Source: Clostridiales bacterium (GTDB lineage Bacteria > Bacillota > Clostridia > Lachnospirales > Lachnospiraceae). Taken from it: a DNA stretch of 6,960 bases. A program made the position numbers and the translations under genes. The DNA lies in contig DXXQ01000221.1 of NCBI GenBank assembly GCA_019416265.1, forward strand, positions 1 through 6,960, written 5' to 3'. The stretch's first letter is position 1, and each line of letters opens with the position of its first letter. Below are positions 4,432-6,960 of this stretch, piece by piece. A model generated the notes under the pieces. It was not told the origin of the DNA. It did no database searches and was given only the letters and a program-made list of their open reading frames with translations.

Positions 4432-6078
4432 ATGAATTTTACATATATTATGGGATTACTTGGAGGTCTGGCTTTATTCCTGTACGGAATGCAGATGATG
4501 AGCACAGGACTTGAGGCGGCAGCCGGCAATAAAATGAAAGTAATACTGGAAAAACTCACTGCAAACAGATTTGTGGGGGTACTGGTAGGCGCACTGATCA
4601 CCGCTGTGATCCAGTCGTCTTCCGCAACTACAGTTATGGTAGTCGGATTCGTCAATTCCGGGATGATGACATTGAACCAGGCAATCTGGATCATTATGGG
4701 CGCAAATATCGGTACAACCATTACCGGTCAGCTGATTGCCCTTGATGTGGGAGAGCTTGCACCCCTTGTGGCCTTTATGGGAGTGGCGGCCATTGTATTT
4801 CTAAAAAATGAAAAGGTAAAACATGTAGGAGAAATCATGGCGGGACTTGGCGTTCTCTTTATCGGAATGGATATGATGGGAACAGCTATGAAACCTCTGG
4901 CAGACTCTGAAAGCTTTATCGGCATTCTCACGAAATTTGAAAATCCGGTGCTGGGCATTGCCGCAGGAACGATATTTACAGCGCTGATCCAGTCCTCATC
5001 TGCGTCAGTGGGAATTCTGCAGACCCTTGCGGGAAGCGGTATGATCGGTTTAAAAAGCGCAGCCTTTGTACTGTTCGGACAGAATATCGGTACTTGTATC
5101 ACTGCATTTCTGGCTTCCATTGGAACCAGCAGAAACGCAAAGAGAACAACGCTTATTCATATTATGTTTAATGTATTCGGTACAGTCATTTTTACCGTCT
5201 TGTGCCTGACAACTCCGGTGATCAGCATGGTGGAAGGATGGACACCGGGAAATGCACCGGCTCAGATCGCCAATCTCCACACCATGTTTAATGTGGTAAC
5301 GACCATCCTTCTGCTTCCTGTGGGAACATATCTGGGCAAAATCGCAGCCGGGATCCTCAGGGACAGAGAAGGAACGGAAGAAGTGGAAGGAATGCGCATA
5401 CAATATCTGCTGGACATCAAGCACATCAATACAGAGAAGCTTGGAGCATCTGTGATCTGCATGGAAGGGATTAAGAAAGAGCTTATGCGGATGATGGGAA
5501 TGGCCCGCCGTAATGTGTCAGAAGCCTTCGATGCAGTAACAGAAAGGGATAAAGGCAGGGTTGAAGCAATAGAGGAACGGGAGGAATATGTGGATTTCCT
5601 GAATAAGGAGATATCCAAATATATCACCTCCGCAGCCTCCTATGAGACGACAAAAACAGGAAACAGGATCTTTAATTCACTGTTTTCCATTACGGGAAAT
5701 ATTGAAAGAATCAGCGACCATGCAATGAATATCGCCGGATACTCCAATCGGATCACAGAGAAGGGAATTCATTTTTCCGATCATGCAAAGGAAGAACTGG
5801 AGCAGATGAAGGAAATCTGCGGAAGATTAGTTGAAAATATGATGGATAATCCGTCAGATATAGCGTTCTGGAATAAAAAAATTGCAGGAATTGAGCAGAA
5901 AATCGACGATATGACAGAAGATTTCCGGGAAAATATGTACGCAAGAATCCGTGCCGGAAAATGTACAGACGAAGGAGGAATCCTTTTTTCGGAAATGTTG
6001 ACAGATTTTGAGCGTATCGGAGACCACGCCTTGAATATTGCGGATGAAATGGTAAAAATAGCGGGAAGCCGGGAATAA
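4432..6078 (+). CDS. Na+/phosphate cotransporter (NptA/PNaS family) with C-terminal PhoU-like domain
   Basis: This membrane protein couples sodium to inorganic phosphate movement. The transport part covers about residues 1-310 and shows the two inverted repeats of the family: QSSSATT (61-67) with GANIGTT (90-96), then QSSSA (187-191) with GQNIGT (216-221). The paired QSSS motifs form the substrate and Na+ site in the SLC34/NptA family. Residues from about 325 form a cytoplasmic helical PhoU-like domain with two copies of the metal-binding motif, ERISDHAMNI (425-434) and ERIGDHALNI (527-536). The length of 548 residues is usual for such fusions. Its start is set by GAGG at 4420-4423, 8 nt before the ATG. 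It follows the 28-residue peptide gene by 15 nt and shares its transcript. Family members are described as importers or, for YjbB of E. coli, as exporters, so direction is uncertain here. Confidence 0.93.
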   Translation: MNFTYIMGLLGGLALFLYGMQMMSTGLEAAAGNKMKVILEKLTANRFVGVLVGALITAVIQSSSATTVMVVGFVNSGMMTLNQAIWIIMGANIGTTITGQLIALDVGELAPLVAFMGVAAIVFLKNEKVKHVGEIMAGLGVLFIGMDMMGTAMKPLADSESFIGILTKFENPVLGIAAGTIFTALIQSSSASVGILQTLAGSGMIGLKSAAFVLFGQNIGTCITAFLASIGTSRNAKRTTLIHIMFNVFGTVIFTVLCLTTPVISMVEGWTPGNAPAQIANLHTMFNVVTTILLLPVGTYLGKIAAGILRDREGTEEVEGMRIQYLLDIKHINTEKLGASVICMEGIKKELMRMMGMARRNVSEAFDAVTERDKGRVEAIEEREEYVDFLNKEISKYITSAASYETTKTGNRIFNSLFSITGNIERISDHAMNIAGYSNRITEKGIHFSDHAKEELEQMKEICGRLVENMMDNPSDIAFWNKKIAGIEQKIDDMTEDFRENMYARIRAGKCTDEGGILFSEMLTDFERIGDHALNIADEMVKIAGSRE

Positions 6079-6176
6079 GTTCCGGCACTCTGCAAAGAAC
6101 CCGGGACATACAGTGTGCTGCCGGGAATGAAGCGAACAGCAGCCTTTTGGGAAAGCGGCCGGACAGTATGAAGCTG

Positions 6177-6205
6177 TTGACATCTTTTGACGGGAAACGT
6201 ATAAT
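6177..6205 (+). promoter_or_regulatory. Consensus sigma-A promoter for the O-acetyltransferase gene
   Basis: TTGACA at 6177-6182 and TATAAT at 6200-6205 match consensus in all twelve bases, with an ideal 17-bp spacer. Transcription should start near 6212, about 35 nt before the ATG. Copies of AACAGC at 6135-6140 and 6212-6217 and its complement GCTGTT at 6173-6178 surround the promoter, the last overlapping the -35 box. They could be operator half-sites, since so strong a promoter is often repressed. Confidence 0.85.
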
Positions 6206-6246
6206 TAAAAAAACAGCACAAATTCAAAAACAGGTGGAAATGCAAA

Positions 6247-6891
6247 ATGAAAACAAAAATGACAAACATACAGCGCAGAGATGCAGGAATGGCATATATC
6301 TCAGACGAAGCTGTATTTGAAGAACAGCTTGTATGCAGAAAGATTCTGCAGAAACTGAATTTTATGGACCGGTCAGATTTCGACGGGATCAAAGAGACGG
6401 TAAAGGAGCTTTTGGGCAGATCGGAAGATGCCTTCATCAATCCGCCTTTTTACTGTGACTATGGTAAACACATTGAAGTGGGCAAAAATTTCTTCGCAAA
6501 CTATAACTGTACACTTCTCGATGTAGCGAAAATTAAAATCGGAGATAACTGCCAGCTTGCCCCTAACGTGGCAATTTATACAGCGGGACATCCTGTCCAT
6601 CCGGTGAGCCGTAATTCGGCGTATGAATATGGCAAGGAAGTGACCATAGGAGATAACGTGTGGATCGGCGGAAATACCGTCGTATGTCCGGGAGTACACA
6701 TTGGCAGCAACACGGTGATCGGAGCAGGAAGCGTTGTCACGAAGGATATCCCGGACTGGTGTATTGCAGCGGGAAATCCTTGTAAGGTCATCCGCAGAAT
6801 TACAGAAGAAGATCAGCGGAAGCTCTTCCGGGACGAGGAGATCGACGAGGAAGCCTGGGAGGATATTCAGGAGAGAATGAACAGAGAATAG
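6247..6891 (+). CDS. Sugar O-acetyltransferase, maltose/galactoside acetyltransferase type (LacA/Maa/NodL)
   Basis: This cytoplasmic enzyme transfers acetyl from acetyl-CoA to a sugar hydroxyl, and members are trimeric. An N-terminal helical cap (about 1-65) leads into a left-handed parallel beta-helix with hexapeptide repeats: IKIGDNCQLAPNVAIYTA (96-113), VTIGDNVWIGGNTVVCPGVHIGSNTVIGAGSVVTKDI (132-168). Catalytic His115 sits in the typical AGHPVHP segment, and the FFANYNCTLLDV block (82-93) and the AAGNPCKVIR acetyl-CoA loop (174-183) are present. The length of 214 residues is slightly above the usual 185-205, owing to an acidic C-terminal tail. AGGTGG at 6232-6237 is 9 nt from the ATG at 6247; an in-frame ATG at 6259 is a less likely start. 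The gene is monocistronic within the window. The acceptor sugar cannot be read from sequence. Confidence 0.9.
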   Translation: MKTKMTNIQRRDAGMAYISDEAVFEEQLVCRKILQKLNFMDRSDFDGIKETVKELLGRSEDAFINPPFYCDYGKHIEVGKNFFANYNCTLLDVAKIKIGDNCQLAPNVAIYTAGHPVHPVSRNSAYEYGKEVTIGDNVWIGGNTVVCPGVHIGSNTVIGAGSVVTKDIPDWCIAAGNPCKVIRRITEEDQRKLFRDEEIDEEAWEDIQERMNRE

Positions 6892-6960
6892 AGGCTGGAA
6901 TGATTTTCAGATACATAAAAACCGTTGGGAATTTTTAGGATGATAAGCGGGAATCCTCGG

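Noticed and set aside
4326..4721. Minus-strand reading frame opposite the small peptide and nptA start
   Set aside because: It is an antisense shadow of coding DNA with an Ile/Thr/Pro-rich translation and no ribosome binding site that I can see.
6079..6176. Terminator for nptA
   Set aside because: There are several short GC-rich complementary segments (for example CCCGG and CCGGG) but no compact stem followed by a T-run.
6240..6242. ATG at 6240 as an upstream start for the acetyltransferase
   Set aside because: It is out of frame with the enzyme and only 2 nt from the ribosome binding site.
5781..6440. 219-residue minus-strand reading frame spanning the nptA end and the acetyltransferase start
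   Set aside because: It is antisense to two well-supported genes and the consensus promoter, and its Ser/Cys/Phe-rich translation is typical of shadow frames.
6892..6960. Gene or regulatory element at the right edge
   Set aside because: Only a weak 5-bp AGGAT/ATCCT pairing is visible and the sequence is cut by the window edge; nothing can be supported.

Overview
The window looks like a chromosomal segment from a Gram-positive anaerobe of the Lachnospiraceae type (Blautia, Dorea or Mediterraneibacter-like). This is inferred from moderate GC, strong AGGAG-type ribosome binding sites, TGn-extended -10 promoters, and the gene families present. Every gene I can support lies on the + strand. No rRNA, tRNA, CRISPR array or insertion sequence with recognisable ends was found.

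Region 1 (1-476) is the 3' part of a PD-(D/E)XK nuclease/Rpn-type 'transposase' gene that runs off the left edge. It ends in a coiled coil built from a 42-bp tandem repeat.

Region 2 (about 490-2288) is the most informative part. A promoter just after the Rpn gene starts a leader that carries a preQ1-I riboswitch aptamer (563-598) and an intrinsic terminator (656-684). Eight bases of the aptamer tail (593-600) are exactly complementary to the 5' arm and loop of the terminator (660-667), which gives a complete transcription-attenuation switch that should turn off when preQ1 is abundant. Downstream are two tightly spaced genes: a nucleoside hydrolase and an ECF-transporter S component. A queuosine-precursor riboswitch in front of this pair suggests queuosine/queuine salvage. 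The S component would import the Q nucleoside or base, and the hydrolase would release the base from ribose. This resembles the QueK/QrtT pair described in Clostridioides difficile.

Region 3 (2289-3609) is a monocistronic major facilitator superfamily transporter with its own promoter. Region 4 (3712-4251) is a small secreted or membrane-anchored protein of unknown function, with its own promoter and a modest terminator.

Region 5 (4244-6078) starts with a strong, partly three-armed inverted repeat lying directly against a ribosome binding site. It is followed by an unannotated 28-residue single-span membrane peptide gene and, 15 nt later, by a Na+/phosphate cotransporter fused to a PhoU-like domain. 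The peptide and transporter look co-transcribed.

Region 6 (6177-6891) is a maltose/galactoside-type O-acetyltransferase driven by a consensus TTGACA-17-TATAAT promoter. The last 69 bases hold nothing I can call.
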